Assembly: GCF_900101435.1 (NCBI RefSeq)
Contig: NZ_FMZH01000001.1
Span: forward strand, 620,001 to 684,000
Reading direction: 5' to 3'
DNA: 64,000 nt
Origin: Pedobacter soli
GTDB taxonomy: Bacteria; Bacteroidota; Bacteroidia; Sphingobacteriales; Sphingobacteriaceae
Part shown: positions 36,171 to 47,400 of the stretch, one piece after another
How positions within the stretch are numbered: position 1 is the first letter of the stretch
How the letters are laid out: every line of letters begins with the position of its first letter
Notes under the pieces: model-generated
What the model was told of the DNA's origin: nothing
Seen by the model: the letters and a program-made list of their open reading frames with translations, nothing else
The model's database searches: none
Translations under genes and position numbers: made by a program

Positions 36171-36264
36171 GGGCTCCAAGACAAAAAAAATCCGTAGTAA
36201 TCTGTGGCTTTTTTAACATCCGCTTAATGACCTTAAATTCTTAATGGTAAAGATCGGGATAAGC

Positions 36265-36768
36265 TTATGTTGCGATTCTTTTGCCTAATATCGTCAGGCT
36301 CTTTTCTTCACCATCCAACACGGCGATGTTGGGCAATTGCCCCCAATGCTCAAAACCAAATTGCTCGAACAAGCGCAGGCTCGGTGTATTGTGCGAAAAT
36401 ATAAAGCCAACCAACGTTTTGATACCGTAGTTAGGTGCCTCGTTAATGCAATACTCGAGGATCTTTTTGCCCAACCCCTTTCCCCTGCTTTCGGGATCGA
36501 TATAAATACTAATCTCGACAGTGGCCTGATAAGCCGGCCTGCCATAAAAAGATTGAAAACTAACCCAGGCCAACGTACGGTTTTGTTCATCTGCTACTAC
36601 CCAGAGCGGCCGGTTGTGATCATGCTCATCAAACCACTGCTCGCGACTGGCTACCGATACGGGTTCAGTATCAGCAGTTGCCATTCTCGTAGGTACAGTG
36701 GTGTTATAGATTTCCACAATCCTGGGTAAATCATTTTTAGTCGCGTTCCTGAATTTTAGTGTCTCCAT
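36265..36768 (-). CDS. GNAT acetyltransferase, phosphinothricin-acetyltransferase-like
   Basis: A 167-residue GNAT protein with the PAT-like N terminus EIYNTTVPTRMATADTEPVS (about 18-37). The acetyl-CoA binding loop SRGKGLGKKILEY is at about 94-106, preceded by VEISIYIDPE. The family acetylates small amines or phosphinothricin-like compounds; substrate here unknown. It starts 6 bases after the stop of the EamA transporter, so a joint transcript is likely. Confidence 0.88.
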   Translation of the reverse strand: METLKFRNATKNDLPRIVEIYNTTVPTRMATADTEPVSVASREQWFDEHDHNRPLWVVADEQNRTLAWVSFQSFYGRPAYQATVEISIYIDPESRGKGLGKKILEYCINEAPNYGIKTLVGFIFSHNTPSLRLFEQFGFEHWGQLPNIAVLDGEEKSLTILGKRIAT

Positions 36769-36774
36769 ATCCGT

Positions 36775-37689
36775 TTAATGTTCGTTTAAATGAGTGGTTA
36801 CTGGTTTAGCGGTCTGTCCGAAAAGATTTCTAAAAGCTTTGAGTTTGAGCTCAGATATACCCATCCCGGCAAAGATAAATAGTCCGCCGATTAAAAGCTG
36901 CCAGGTAATTACTTCGCCTATGAGGTAAGCTGCTGCAAATGCACCGAATATCGGCTCTAAAAGGTAAATTACAGCTACCCTTTCGGCACTGATATATTGT
37001 TGTGCCACGTTGGATACAGAATACATGTAGGCAGTAGAGAAAAGCGAACAGAAAATAACACCCAACCAAAAAGTATTGTCGGCCGGCACTAAGCTTTCTT
37101 CAGTGCTCCAGATCACCGCACCAAAAGTAAGCAGGGCACAGGTAGCAAACATAGGTACAATGGTAGCAACAATATCTACCTTTGCCGCTTCTTCTTCTAC
37201 CCTGAAAAGATAATAGGCAAAACCGATGGCCCCGCCAATGGTAAATAAATCGCCTACATTAATGGCGAAACCATTTTTAACCGAAATGATAAACAAACCC
37301 GTTAATGATAAACCGGCAGCAACCCAGATTTTAAGGTGCGGCAATTTCTTATACAGGGCCATTTTTAATAAGGGCACAATCACCACCGTGGTTCCGGCTA
37401 AAAATGCAGCTTGCGACGCGGAGGTGAGTTTAATACCTAAAGTTTGCAAGCCGATGCCTAACATGAGCGGGATAGCCAGTAAAGCACCGGAAAGGATGCT
37501 TTTATAATTCAGCTGTTTCATTTTTTTGCGAAAAACAACTGCCAGTACCAGTGTTGCCCCTATAAAACGGTAAAGTAAAAAAAGTTGCGGGGAATGGTTG
37601 CTAATCGACAATTTGGTTATCGAAAAGGATAAGCCCCAAAATGCGGTGCCTATAATGAGTAACACCAGGAAAATATTTTTCTTGCCCAT
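36775..37689 (-). CDS. EamA/DMT-family transporter
   Basis: A 304-residue inner-membrane protein with ten predicted helices arranged as two EamA repeats, the second with the LLEPIFGAFAAAYLIGEVI segment (about 243-261). It probably exports a metabolite or drug. It is sandwiched between two acetyltransferase genes with gaps of 6 and 2 bases. The arrangement suggests the transporter and modifying enzymes act on related compounds; this is inferred. Confidence 0.9.
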   Translation of the reverse strand: MGKKNIFLVLLIIGTAFWGLSFSITKLSISNHSPQLFLLYRFIGATLVLAVVFRKKMKQLNYKSILSGALLAIPLMLGIGLQTLGIKLTSASQAAFLAGTTVVIVPLLKMALYKKLPHLKIWVAAGLSLTGLFIISVKNGFAINVGDLFTIGGAIGFAYYLFRVEEEAAKVDIVATIVPMFATCALLTFGAVIWSTEESLVPADNTFWLGVIFCSLFSTAYMYSVSNVAQQYISAERVAVIYLLEPIFGAFAAAYLIGEVITWQLLIGGLFIFAGMGISELKLKAFRNLFGQTAKPVTTHLNEH

Positions 37690-37691
37690 GC

Positions 37692-38213
37692 TTATAATTG
37701 TTTTTTCATCATCAGATCGGTTTGTTCATCATCGCCCAAACGAAAAATATGACTGTTAAATACCTCGAAACCAGCTTTGGTGTAAAAACGGATGGCCCGC
37801 TGATTATTTTCCCATACGCCCAGCCATATATTTTTGTATTGGAGCTCCTCAGCCACCTCAAAAGCTTTATTTAACAAGGCTTGCCCCACCTTTTGGCCAT
37901 GATAAGCGGCCAGCACATAAATACGTTCAATTTCAAGCGCATCTTCCAGTTCCTGTTCAGTCTGTGCATCACCGGTGTTCAATTTTAAATAACCAACTAC
38001 GTTTTCTTCAGAAAGGGCGAAGTAAAACTTTGAGCCGGGATTTTCAAGCTCAGCCAGTAATTTATCGTAAGAAAAGCTCGAATCGAGATAAGCCTGCATA
38101 TTGGCCTCGCTGGTGGTATCGGCAAAAGCTTCTAAAAAGATTTGCCTGCTAATGATCTGCAAGGTTAAAATAGCTGAAGGGCCAATCTGTTGTATGGTTA
38201 TTGAATGATGCAT
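37692..38213 (-). CDS. GNAT-family N-acetyltransferase
   Basis: A 173-residue GNAT protein. The start at 38213 (MHHSITIQQIG) is preferred to 38261, which would add 16 untypical residues reaching into the divergent promoter region. The acetyl-CoA loop YHGQKVGQALLNKAFE is at about 113-128, followed by WLGVWENNQRAIRFYTKAGF, characteristic of the family. First gene of the GNAT-EamA-GNAT operon, divergent from a LysR gene. Confidence 0.87.
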   Translation of the reverse strand: MHHSITIQQIGPSAILTLQIISRQIFLEAFADTTSEANMQAYLDSSFSYDKLLAELENPGSKFYFALSEENVVGYLKLNTGDAQTEQELEDALEIERIYVLAAYHGQKVGQALLNKAFEVAEELQYKNIWLGVWENNQRAIRFYTKAGFEVFNSHIFRLGDDEQTDLMMKKQL

Positions 38214-38311
38214 TTTAATGTTGTTTGCTGGCTTGTAATAGCACAAAGATAAGTCATGCAATAATTCAGTAAAATGCTATTTTATCATTTATTAATGCAT
38301 AAATTGCAATA
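38214..38311. promoter_or_regulatory. Divergent promoter region of the LysR regulator and GNAT operon
   Basis: A 98-base AT-rich gap between divergent start codons. Two TGCAAT/ATTGCA-type words (TGCAATAATT near 38257 and TGCATAAATTGCA near 38295) give imperfect dyad symmetry, as expected for LysR sites, but the site cannot be fixed by eye. Confidence 0.35.
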
Positions 38312-39187
38312 ATGGATCTACAACAAATCAAATACTTTTTAACCCTGGCCGATGAACTTCATTTCTGGAAAACAGCCGCTAAGATGAACATTACGCAATC
38401 GGCATTGAGCAGGCAGATACAGGCTTTGGAGCAGGAGCTGGATATACAATTGTTTATCCGCAATAAGCGCAATGTAAAGCTAACGGCAGCAGGCAAGTTT
38501 TTGAAGGAAAAATGGATGAAGCAGTTCAATGAGATCAGTCACATTCATAAGTTTGCCAGTCAGATCCAATTGGGCGAATATGGTACCATCAGGATTGCGC
38601 ATCCGGATTCTATTTCAGGTTCGCTGGTGCCGCAAATTACCTCGCGGATAAATGAAGAATTTCCCAAACTACAGATTGAGCTGGTACAGGTAATGTATGA
38701 AAATCAACAGGAGTTTTTGGCGAACTATAAGCTCGATGTGGTAATTACACGCGATAAGACCACCATTGATGGCATTAGTTCAAAAAAAATCTATACCGAT
38801 CATCTGGCATTAGTGGTGCCGGAAGACCATCCGCTTAAAAATATAGATGAGCTGACGCGCGAAATGCTGATCGCAGAAAAATTTATTTTACCGGTTAAGG
38901 ATGAAGGCAGCAGCTATAACCGCATTATTAAAAATGTGTTTAAATCTTTTGGTATCCAGCCTAATGTTTACCTGCACTCTGAGTTTGGCTCTACCATTAT
39001 CGCCCTGGTGCGGCGGAAATTGGGAGTGGCTATTCTGCCCGATTCGTATATCCATCATGCTGTACCGGGTATCAGATACATCCAGCTACCCCACCCAACC
39101 GATCTTTACCTGAACTGGCGAAGTGATGATGAAAACCCGATTATAGCGAATATTATTAAGCTGCTGTTGGAGATTGAATTGGTTTAA
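38312..39187 (+). CDS. LysR-family transcriptional regulator
   Basis: A 291-residue LTTR. The winged helix-turn-helix lies at the N terminus (MDLQQIKYFLTLADELHF, then AAKMNITQSALSRQIQALEQ, about 1-60), and a periplasmic-binding-like effector domain follows (about 88-290). Divergent from the GNAT-EamA-GNAT operon, which it most likely controls. Effector unknown. Confidence 0.92.
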   Translation: MDLQQIKYFLTLADELHFWKTAAKMNITQSALSRQIQALEQELDIQLFIRNKRNVKLTAAGKFLKEKWMKQFNEISHIHKFASQIQLGEYGTIRIAHPDSISGSLVPQITSRINEEFPKLQIELVQVMYENQQEFLANYKLDVVITRDKTTIDGISSKKIYTDHLALVVPEDHPLKNIDELTREMLIAEKFILPVKDEGSSYNRIIKNVFKSFGIQPNVYLHSEFGSTIIALVRRKLGVAILPDSYIHHAVPGIRYIQLPHPTDLYLNWRSDDENPIIANIIKLLLEIELV

Positions 39188-39212
39188 GCTGATTAACAAG
39201 AAATTCTCCATG

Positions 39213-39620
39213 TTATTCCGTGCATTCGTGGCTGTTTAACCGCAAAGGGCGCGGAGAGAAAAACGCAAAGGGCGCTAAGTGCTATTGTTCAACCACAAAG
39301 GCACCAAGACACCAAAATCTTCCGTGTTATTCCGTGCATCCGTGGCGTTTAACCGCAAAGTTCGCAAAGATAAATCGCAGAGGGTGCAAAGCAGATGCAG
39401 GTTGTTTCCCGCAGATTACACAGATAACCGCAGAATAGGTTTTATGCATATTGCCTTCCGACATCTGACTCCGGACCTCCGACTTATTTTACCACAGAGA
39501 AAGCAGAGAAAAAGTACAGAGGCCACAAAGCAGATTTAACCACCAAGGCACAAAACATTCCGTGTATCCGTGGCTTTTAACCGCAAAGGGCGCGGAGAAA
39601 AAATGCAAAGTGCGCAGAGA
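39213..39620 (+). repeat. Dispersed long repeat, locus 2
   Basis: Same family as locus 1 (TATTCCGTGCATTCGTGGC at 39213, ACCGCAAAG units). It includes a tail (about 39395-39545) nearly identical to 36019-36170: both share GCAGATTACAC, GACTCCGGACCTCCGACTT and ACCACAGAGAAAG in the same order. Direct orientation with locus 1, about 3.4 kb away. Confidence 0.85.
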
Positions 39621-39641
39621 GGAAAAGCAAAGAATACAATA

Positions 39642-39935
39642 CCACTATCAATTGCTAAGCTACCAGTATCAATTGCTAAGCCGCCAGTATCAATTGCTTA
39701 GCCACCAGTATCAATTGCTTAGCTACCAGTATCAATTGCTAAGCCACCAGTATCAATTGCTAAGCCACTACTATCAATTGCTAAGCCACTACTATCAATT
39801 GCTAACCTGCCAGTATCAATTGCTAAGTTACCAGTATCAATTGCTTAGCCACCAGTATCAATTGCTTAATCGCCAGTATCAATTGCTTAGTCACCAGTAT
39901 CAATTGCTTAGTCACCAGTATCAATTGCTTAGCCG
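39642..39935 (+). repeat. 21-bp tandem repeat, 14 copies
   Basis: Fourteen head-to-tail units of consensus CCACCAGTATCAATTGCTAAG. The TATCAATTGCT core is invariant and the first seven bases vary. The first core starts at 39646 and the last at 39919, exactly 13 x 21 bases apart. The array ends six bases before the stop codon of the next (minus-strand) gene. Because 21 is a multiple of three it gives an open frame of YQLLSHQ heptads, which I do not regard as a gene. Confidence 0.93.
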
Positions 39936-39941
39936 CCAATA

Positions 39942-40454
39942 TTAGTCAGGCCTATGCTCACACAGCCAACGCTGCATATGAGGAAAAGGTTGTGTTTGAT
40001 GTTTTTCAGCTTGTATATGATCGAAAGTCATGCCGCACCACTGCAAAAGCGGGATCCCCATGGGGATTTCTTGCTTAAAACTTTCAATTATGGCTTTCCC
40101 GCCAGCTCTATATCCATCATCATGAAACACAACTATTGGATCGATATTAAGGTGAATACAAGCAGCGTACGACCAGGCAATGGCCATCATCTCGCCTCCC
40201 TGATGGAGATCGGAAGCGGCTAAATCATCGCTCATTTCTTGCCTGATTGCTGGAGGCATACAAGCCAGATGACCGGCTTCATGCAAAATATCTCCGGGAT
40301 AAAGTAACTTATTAAGATCGATAATTAAGGTACCCTTACTGAGTTTTAAGCCTGGAAGAAAGGTTTGACCTTCGATTTCTTCAAGCTTATAAAGCAAACC
40401 GATCCTATCTAAAAAAGACAGGATCGGTGAGATTTCTGATAAAAAGGATTTCAT
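39942..40454 (-). CDS. Conserved hypothetical protein with HExxH motif
   Basis: A 170-residue protein without signal peptide. A zincin-type HEAGH motif lies at about residues 58-62 inside GDILHEAGHLACMPP, and an acidic segment with a conserved GGEMMAIAWSYAACIHL helix follows. This looks like a small metallopeptidase-like fold, but no family could be named. It is 39 bases after the PorP/SprF gene in the same direction and may be the last gene of the giant-protein operon. Its 3' end abuts the 21-bp repeat array. Confidence 0.7.
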   Translation of the reverse strand: MKSFLSEISPILSFLDRIGLLYKLEEIEGQTFLPGLKLSKGTLIIDLNKLLYPGDILHEAGHLACMPPAIRQEMSDDLAASDLHQGGEMMAIAWSYAACIHLNIDPIVVFHDDGYRAGGKAIIESFKQEIPMGIPLLQWCGMTFDHIQAEKHQTQPFPHMQRWLCEHRPD

Positions 40455-40493
40455 GCTTAAAATTTAATCATGCCCAAATTGCATTTAGGTTTC

Positions 40494-41381
40494 TTATCTA
40501 AAATTGTATTTCAAACCTATTTCAAATTCGCCATTGGCATAATTCTGTAAAGCTGAAGTGTTGGTGGTATACATCACCAAAATAGCCAGTTGGTTTTGAT
40601 AAGTTGTACCAGCACCTACAGAAACACTGTTGCTGCTGTGGTAAATGGTACTTAACAAAAGTTTGTTGGTCCAGAACTGGGTGTTTAAGCCCAAATCAAC
40701 AATATCGCGGTAGTTATCAATACCACGGTAACTGAACTTCGGTTCAATTACACTTAAAACTTTATTAGGATTAATGAATTTGTAGCTTACCGCTGCAAAA
40801 TAGGTTGCCCTATCTACCACTGATCTTGAAAGATCGCGGTTAAAGAAACGTTTCATGTTGGGTAGTGCAGCCTGGATATTTAAATTCTGGTTGCGGAAAG
40901 CAATCCCGAAATCACCATCGAAATACAGCTTGCGCTGGTTGAAGTTTGTTAACGACATATCGCCCTGGTCGCCCCTGATTTTGCTGAAGTCGATCCATTC
41001 GTTCATAATACCTGCCGAAAGACCAAAATCCAGATAGCTTGATTCGTTGTTAAGCGGTAAGTGATAGGCATAGGTACCTTTTAAACTGGTACGTTGAATT
41101 ACACCTGCGTTTTCATTATAAAATGATAATCCAGCTCCTACTTTGTTACTTTGGGTACCGTAAGTTGCAGTTACCGCCTGCATGGTAGGTGCGCCTTCAA
41201 TTGAGGTCCACTGCGCCTTGTAACCAGCATTAAGCTCCCATCCTTTTTCAATACCCGCCATTGCCGGATTGCTTAGGTAAAGGTTTTGATAGTACATGCT
41301 TCCCATAGGGTTAAGCTGCGCAAAAGTGGTCATGCTGATGCCAAGCATCAGGCAAGTGATCAAAATTCTTTTTGTTTTCAT
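40494..41381 (-). CDS. PorP/SprF-family type IX secretion membrane protein
   Basis: A 295-residue outer-membrane protein with a signal peptide (cleavage after TTFAQ, about 22). The PorP/SprF beginning QLNPMGSMYYQNLYLSNPAMAG is visible in part at about 22-43, and barrel-like strands continue to the end LKYNF. SprF-type proteins are needed for export or surface anchoring of the partner protein with a gliding-motility-type C-terminal domain encoded next door. The partner here is clearly the giant gene directly upstream. Confidence 0.92.
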   Translation of the reverse strand: MKTKRILITCLMLGISMTTFAQLNPMGSMYYQNLYLSNPAMAGIEKGWELNAGYKAQWTSIEGAPTMQAVTATYGTQSNKVGAGLSFYNENAGVIQRTSLKGTYAYHLPLNNESSYLDFGLSAGIMNEWIDFSKIRGDQGDMSLTNFNQRKLYFDGDFGIAFRNQNLNIQAALPNMKRFFNRDLSRSVVDRATYFAAVSYKFINPNKVLSVIEPKFSYRGIDNYRDIVDLGLNTQFWTNKLLLSTIYHSSNSVSVGAGTTYQNQLAILVMYTTNTSALQNYANGEFEIGLKYNFR

Positions 41382-41398
41382 CTTTATACGTTTAGCTA

Positions 41399-41444
41399 AG
41401 TCATGATCAGTTTTGTATGGTTAAATACTCAATTGATCATGACT
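41399..41444 (-). other. 11-bp inverted repeat between giant-protein and PorP/SprF genes
   Basis: AGTCATGATCA (41399-41409) and TGATCATGACT (41434-41444) are exact inverted copies around a 24-base loop in the 75-base gap. No T-run follows on the minus strand, so it is more like an mRNA stability or attenuation hairpin than a terminator. Confidence 0.5.
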
Positions 41445-41456
41445 GATTAATCTCTC

Positions 41457-44400
41457 TTATTGTTGACCTACTATGGTGATATATCCTTTTCTTACACCAA
41501 CACCAGGACCGAAATCGATGATGTAGTAGTAAGCACCCTCAGGTAATACCGATCCTCTGAAAGTACCACCCCAGCTGTTGTCGTAGCCTTTCATTTCAAA
41601 CACAAGCTTTCCTGAACGATCAAATACCTTAACTGTATTATTTGGATACATATCGATATTCTCTACTTTCCAGGTATCATTTTTACCATCACCGTTAGGT
41701 GTAATTACGTTCATAATATTCAGCACCTGGTAATCGGCCCTTACCTCAAGGGTAAAGGTTTTGGTGCTGCTACGACCGTACTGGTTAAAACCGGTAACCG
41801 TGTAAGTGGTGGTTTGAGATGGTCTAACCGTTAATAAAGCATTGTTTTGTCCGCTAAGGATACCATTGGCATTTGACCACTGATAAGTTAAAGCACCACT
41901 TGCCGTAAGTACAGCAACCTCACCTTTGCTGATGCTGTTACCTTTATTGCTGGTAATGGTGATTACCGGTGGCGGGTTCTCGATCACAGTGAACGACTGC
42001 ACCACATTGGTTGCGGCCTGGTAATCGGCATTTCCGGCCTGACTGGCAGTAATGTTGATTACACCTGCTTTCAGGATCTCAACCTGGTTACCATTAATAA
42101 TTCTGGCAACAGTTGGGTTACTGCTGGTATAAGTTACCGGTAAACCTGAGCTTGCCGTTGCCGTTAAGGTAAAGGTACCATCGGTATCTAACTTATTTGG
42201 CAATGCAGCAAACGTAATGGTTTGTGCAGTTGGGTTAATGGTTAAGGTACCTGCAACATAAGTAATGCTGTAGTTTGCTGCTGCTGCACCGCTAGCTGTA
42301 ATTGGGTAATTACCTGCTGATGATGTGGTAGTAGCAGTTGTACTTAACACTACCGGACTGGTTAATACTGCTGCAGTTTCAGTACCTACAAAACCACTGT
42401 AACTTGCGGTAAGCGCAGGGTTAGCTGCTCCAAAGTTTTTGGTTTTGTTATCGGCTGTAATTACGAGCGCTTTTCTGGTAATTTCAAGATTAGCCGGTAC
42501 ATAGGTGATACTATAATTGGTACCTGCACTAAGTGTATTTTGTGCAATGGCATAAGTACCTACTACCTCGCCTGCTGCCCTGCTCAATGCACCAGTGGTG
42601 TTATCGCCGGTAGCTAATGCACCTGCAGATAAAGTATAGGTTAATGCAGGATCTGTTGCGCCATACACTTTTGTCTTAGCATCGGCAGTAACCGTAATTG
42701 GTTTTACACTGATGTTTGCAGTTGTAGTTGCCACGCTGGCCAAAGTATAGTTGGCAGCCTTAGCTCCCGATAATAACAAGCCTGCGCCTGTTACCACTTT
42801 TGCTGTGCCCACGTTTTTATCGGCAAAGGTTGCTGTTCCGCCTGTTAGGCTTACATCGGCAACATCGGCAGTTAATACACCGGTTAAGGTTCTGCCTGTA
42901 ATGGCAGCAGTAGTAGTACCATCGTAAACTTTGTTGCTGGCAGTAATGCTTCCATTAACTGTTTTTGCAGTAATGGCTGCAGTTGTGGTAGCTACGCTGC
43001 TTAGGTTATAGTTGCCCGCTTTTGTTCCGCTAAGCGCCATGCCAGTTGAAGTTACCGTTTTACCGGCAGCTACGTTAGCATCGGCAAAGCTTGCAGTTCC
43101 ACCTGTTAAGGTAACATCAGCAGCATCGGCAGCTAATACACCTGTTAAGGTTCTGGTTAATACGGTGGCAGTAGTATTGCCATCGTAAACTTTATTATCA
43201 GCTGTGAATGATCCGGTGATGGTTTTAACGCCAATGTTAGCTGTTGTGGTAGCTACTCCGGTTAAGTTATAGTTAGCAGCTTTTGAGCCCGCTAAAACCA
43301 TACCTGTTGAAGTTACCGTTTTACCTGTACCAATGTTGGCGTCAGCAAAACTTGCTGTACCACCGCTTAAGGTAACGTCGGCTGCATCGGCAGTAATCAC
43401 GCCAGTTAATGTTCTGGTTAAAATAGTTGCGGTGGTGTTACCATCGTAAGCTTTGTTATCGGCTGTAAATGCACCTGCAATATTTTTTGCAGTAATGTTA
43501 GCGGTTGTATTAGCTACGCCCGTTAAATTGTAATTGGCAGCTTTGGCTCCGGTTAAAGTCAATCCTGTAGCCGATACCGTTTTAGCTGTGCCTACGTTTG
43601 CATTGGCAAAGTTTGCTGTTCCACCGGTTAAAGTAACATCGGCAGCATCAGCAGCTAATACGCCAGTTAAGGTTCTGGTAAGGATATTTGCTGTAGTAGC
43701 GCCATCGTACACTTTGCTATCGGCAGTGAAGTTACCGGCGATATCTTTTGCAGTGATATCGGCTGTTGTAGTAGCCACCGAAGCTAAAGTATAGTTAGCT
43801 GCTTTGGTACCTGTTATAGTCATACCAGCAGCAGTAACCGTTTTACCAGCACCTTTATTTGCATCGGCAAAGCTAGCCGTACCACCTGTTAAGGTAACAT
43901 CAGCTGCATCAGCTGGCAATACGCCTGTTAAAGTTCTGGTTAACACGGTAGCAGTGGCATTGCCATCGTACACTTTATTACCCGCTGTGAAGTTACCCGT
44001 AATGGTTAAACCTGTGATGTTTGCAGTAGCAGTACCTACACCTGTTAAGTTATAGTTAGCTGCTTTTGAACCAGAAAGGCTCATACCTGTTGAAGTTACA
44101 GTTTTACCGGTACCAATGCTGGCAGTAGCAAAACTTGCTGTTCCTCCGGTTAAGGTAACATCTGCGACGTCTCCGGCCAGTACACCAGTTAGGGTTCTGG
44201 TTAAGATACTCGCGGTGGTAGTACCATCATAAACCTTGTTATCGGCAGTAAAGTTACCGGCGATATCTTTTGCAGTGATATCGGCAGTGGTAGTACCTAC
44301 TGAAGCTAAAGTATAGTTGGCGGCTTTAGCACCTGTTAAAGTTAAACCAGTTGCGGTTACGGTTTTACCTGTGCCTTTGTTGGCATCGGCAAAAGTTGCT

Positions 44401-47400
44401 GCTCCGCCGCTTAAAGTTACATCTGCAGCATCAGCAGCCAGTACACCTGTTAAGGTTCTGCCGGTAATGGTAGCATTAGCCGTACCATCGTACACTTTAT
44501 TTGCAGCTGTAATGTTTCCGGTAATGGTTAAACCGGTAATGTTGGCTGTAGTAGTAGCTACACCAGTTAGGCTATAGTTAGCTGCTTTTGCACCTGTAAT
44601 GGCCATACCTGTCGAAGTAACCGTTTTACCTGTACCTACACTGGCTGTAGCAAAACTTGCTGTACCACCGGTTAAGGTAACATCTGCAACATCTCCGGCC
44701 AGTACGCCAGTTAAGGTTCTGGTTAATACGGTTGCTGTAGTGTTAGCATCGTACACTTTATTGTCGGCAGTAAAGTTACCACTGATGTTTTTAGCAGTGA
44801 TGTTTGCACTAGTTGCATTTACAGTTGTGATATTGTAATTGCCTCCTTTAGCTCCTGCCAATACCAAACCTGATGCATTTACAGATTTGCCTGTACCTAC
44901 GCTTTCGTTATTGAAGATTGCTGTACCTCCGCTAACCGTTACGTCAGCAACATCAGCGGCCAATACACCTGTTAAGGTTCTGGTTAAAATGGTGGCAGTA
45001 GTATTGCCATCGTACACTTTATTGTCGGCAGTGAAGCTTGCAGTAAGGTCTTTAGCGGTTATATCGGCAATTGCAGTATTTACTGTACCTAAGGTATAGT
45101 TGGCTGCTTTGGTTCCGCCTAAAGTCATTCCGGTAGCAGTAACCGTTTTACCGGTTCCCTTGGCCGCATCGGCAAACGTTGCTGAGCCTCCTGTTAAGGT
45201 AACATCGGCAGCATCGGCAGGAAGTACACCTGTTAAGGTTCTGGTTAAGATATTCGCGGTAGTATTACCATCATAAACCTTATTATCGGCTGTAAAGTTA
45301 CCGGTTAAGGCCAGTCCGGTAATATTGGCTGTAGTTGTAGCCACACCGGTTAAGTTATAGTTTTCGGCTTTGGTTCCATCCAAAGTCATTCCGGTTGAAG
45401 TAACCGTTTTGCCTGTGCCTACAGTTGCAGTTGCAAAAGTAGCTGTACCTCCAATTAAAGATACATCAGCAACGTCAGCTGGCACTACGCCGGTTAAACT
45501 TCTGGTTAAGATACTTGCTGTAGTGTTACCATCGTACGCTTTGTTAGCAGCAGTGAAGATTCCGGTGATATCTTTTGGCGTAATATTAGCTGTTGTGGTA
45601 TTTACAGCAAATAAAGTATAGTTACCAGCTTTAGCTCCAGTTAATACCATACCGGTTGAAGTAACGTTTTTACCATTTCCGGTATTGATGCCTCCGAAAG
45701 TTGCTGTGCCACCAGTTAAGGTTACATCTGCAATATCGGCAGGTAATACGCCTGCTAAAGTTCTGGTTAATATTGTTGCGGCATTGGTACCATCATATAC
45801 CTTATTATCGGCAGTAAAGCTACCTGTTAAGGCCAGGCCGGTAATGTTAGCCGTGGTTGTTGCAACAGATGATAAGGTATAGTTAGCTGCTTTGGCACCT
45901 CCTAATGTCATACCTGCTGCAGTAACCGTTTTACCTGTACCTACATCGGCTGTACCAAAAGTAGCTGTACCACCTGTCAGGTTTACATCAGCCACATCGG
46001 CAGGGAGTACACCGGTTAATGTTCTGGTTAATACGCTTGCTGTGGTATTACCATCGTAAACTTTATTATCGGCAGTAAAAGCACCGGTTAAAGCTAAACC
46101 GGTAATGTTTGCAGTGGTAGTAGCTACACCTGTTAAGTTATAATTGGCAGCTTTGGTTCCGGTTAGGGTTAAGCCCGATCCCGTTACCGTTTTTCCGGTA
46201 CCCACCAATGCATCAGCAAAGGTTGCTGTTCCACCGGTTAAGGTTACATCTGCTTCTTCGCCGGTTACTACTCCAGACAATGTTCTGGTCAGGATATTGG
46301 CTGTATTGTTACCATCATAAACCTTATTGCTGGCTGTAATGTTACCACTGATATCCTTAGTGGTAATATTGGCTGTAGTTGTTGCTACAGATGCCAGGGT
46401 ATAGTTTGCAGCTTTGGCACCTCCTAAAGTCATACCAGCAGCTGTAACGGTTTTACTGGCAGCAACATTGGCATTATCGAAAGTTGCAGTACCTCCTGTT
46501 AGGGTAACTGCAGCTTCATCGCCGGTTACTACACCGGTAAGCGTTCTGCTTAAAACACTTGCCGTATTGTTTCCATCGTAAACTTTATTGTCGGCAGTGA
46601 AGTTACCTGTAATGCTTTTCGCATTTACGGTTAGGGTCTGCGTAGCATCAGTAGCGGCGTTATATCCGGTACTTGCCGCTTGCTTAGCTGTAATAACAGC
46701 CGTTCCGGCACCCACAACATGTATTTTACCTGCTACAATAGTAGCCACGGCTAAATTATCACTGCTGTAAGTGATTGTATTAATTCCCGATGTTGCACTG
46801 GTTGCTCCTGGATCAAAATCGGCAGCACCGTAAGTAGTTGAGGCAGTACCTGCAAAAGTAATGGTTTGATTTGCATTCGGCCGGTTAACAGTTACCGTGT
46901 AGGTTTTAGTTGTTGTTCCGTTTTGGGCAGTAACCTTTACATCAAAGGTGTTGTTACCAAAGTTTAAAGTTAAATCTGCAGTTTCAACACCGCTGGTTAA
47001 GGCTACAAAGCCTGCTCCATTCGCATTAATTTGCAAGGTTGATCCTGCAGCAAGTGCAGTAGCAGTTAATTTTACTGTATTGGTTGCAGTTAAAACACTT
47101 GCAGTATAACTGGTTGTACCAGCTGCAAATACTGGTGTTAAACCTGCGGTAGTGCTTAGTGCAGATAAATCTGCATTAGCATAATATGGATCGTATAAAC
47201 CGAAGTCTACATCGGTTCTGTTTTGTCCTGATGCAAGTGCGAAAGTGGCACCATTAGTTCCTGTTCCATCAAGATCGAAAGTGGCAGTATAACGCGATGG
47301 ATATCCTGATACCACAATGGTATAGCCACTTGAAGGATTTAAATTGCTAAAGGTATAATTTCCGGATGCATCTGTCGTAGTTGTTAAATTAACCGCATTG

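Noticed and set aside
39642..39935. Possible CRISPR array
   Set aside because: Units are contiguous with no unique spacers, and no cas gene is in the window.
39562..39945. Plus-strand open frame with YQLLSHQ heptad repeats
   Set aside because: It is the translation of a 21-bp tandem array (a multiple of three) plus dispersed-repeat DNA; no start context, domain or neighbour supports a gene.
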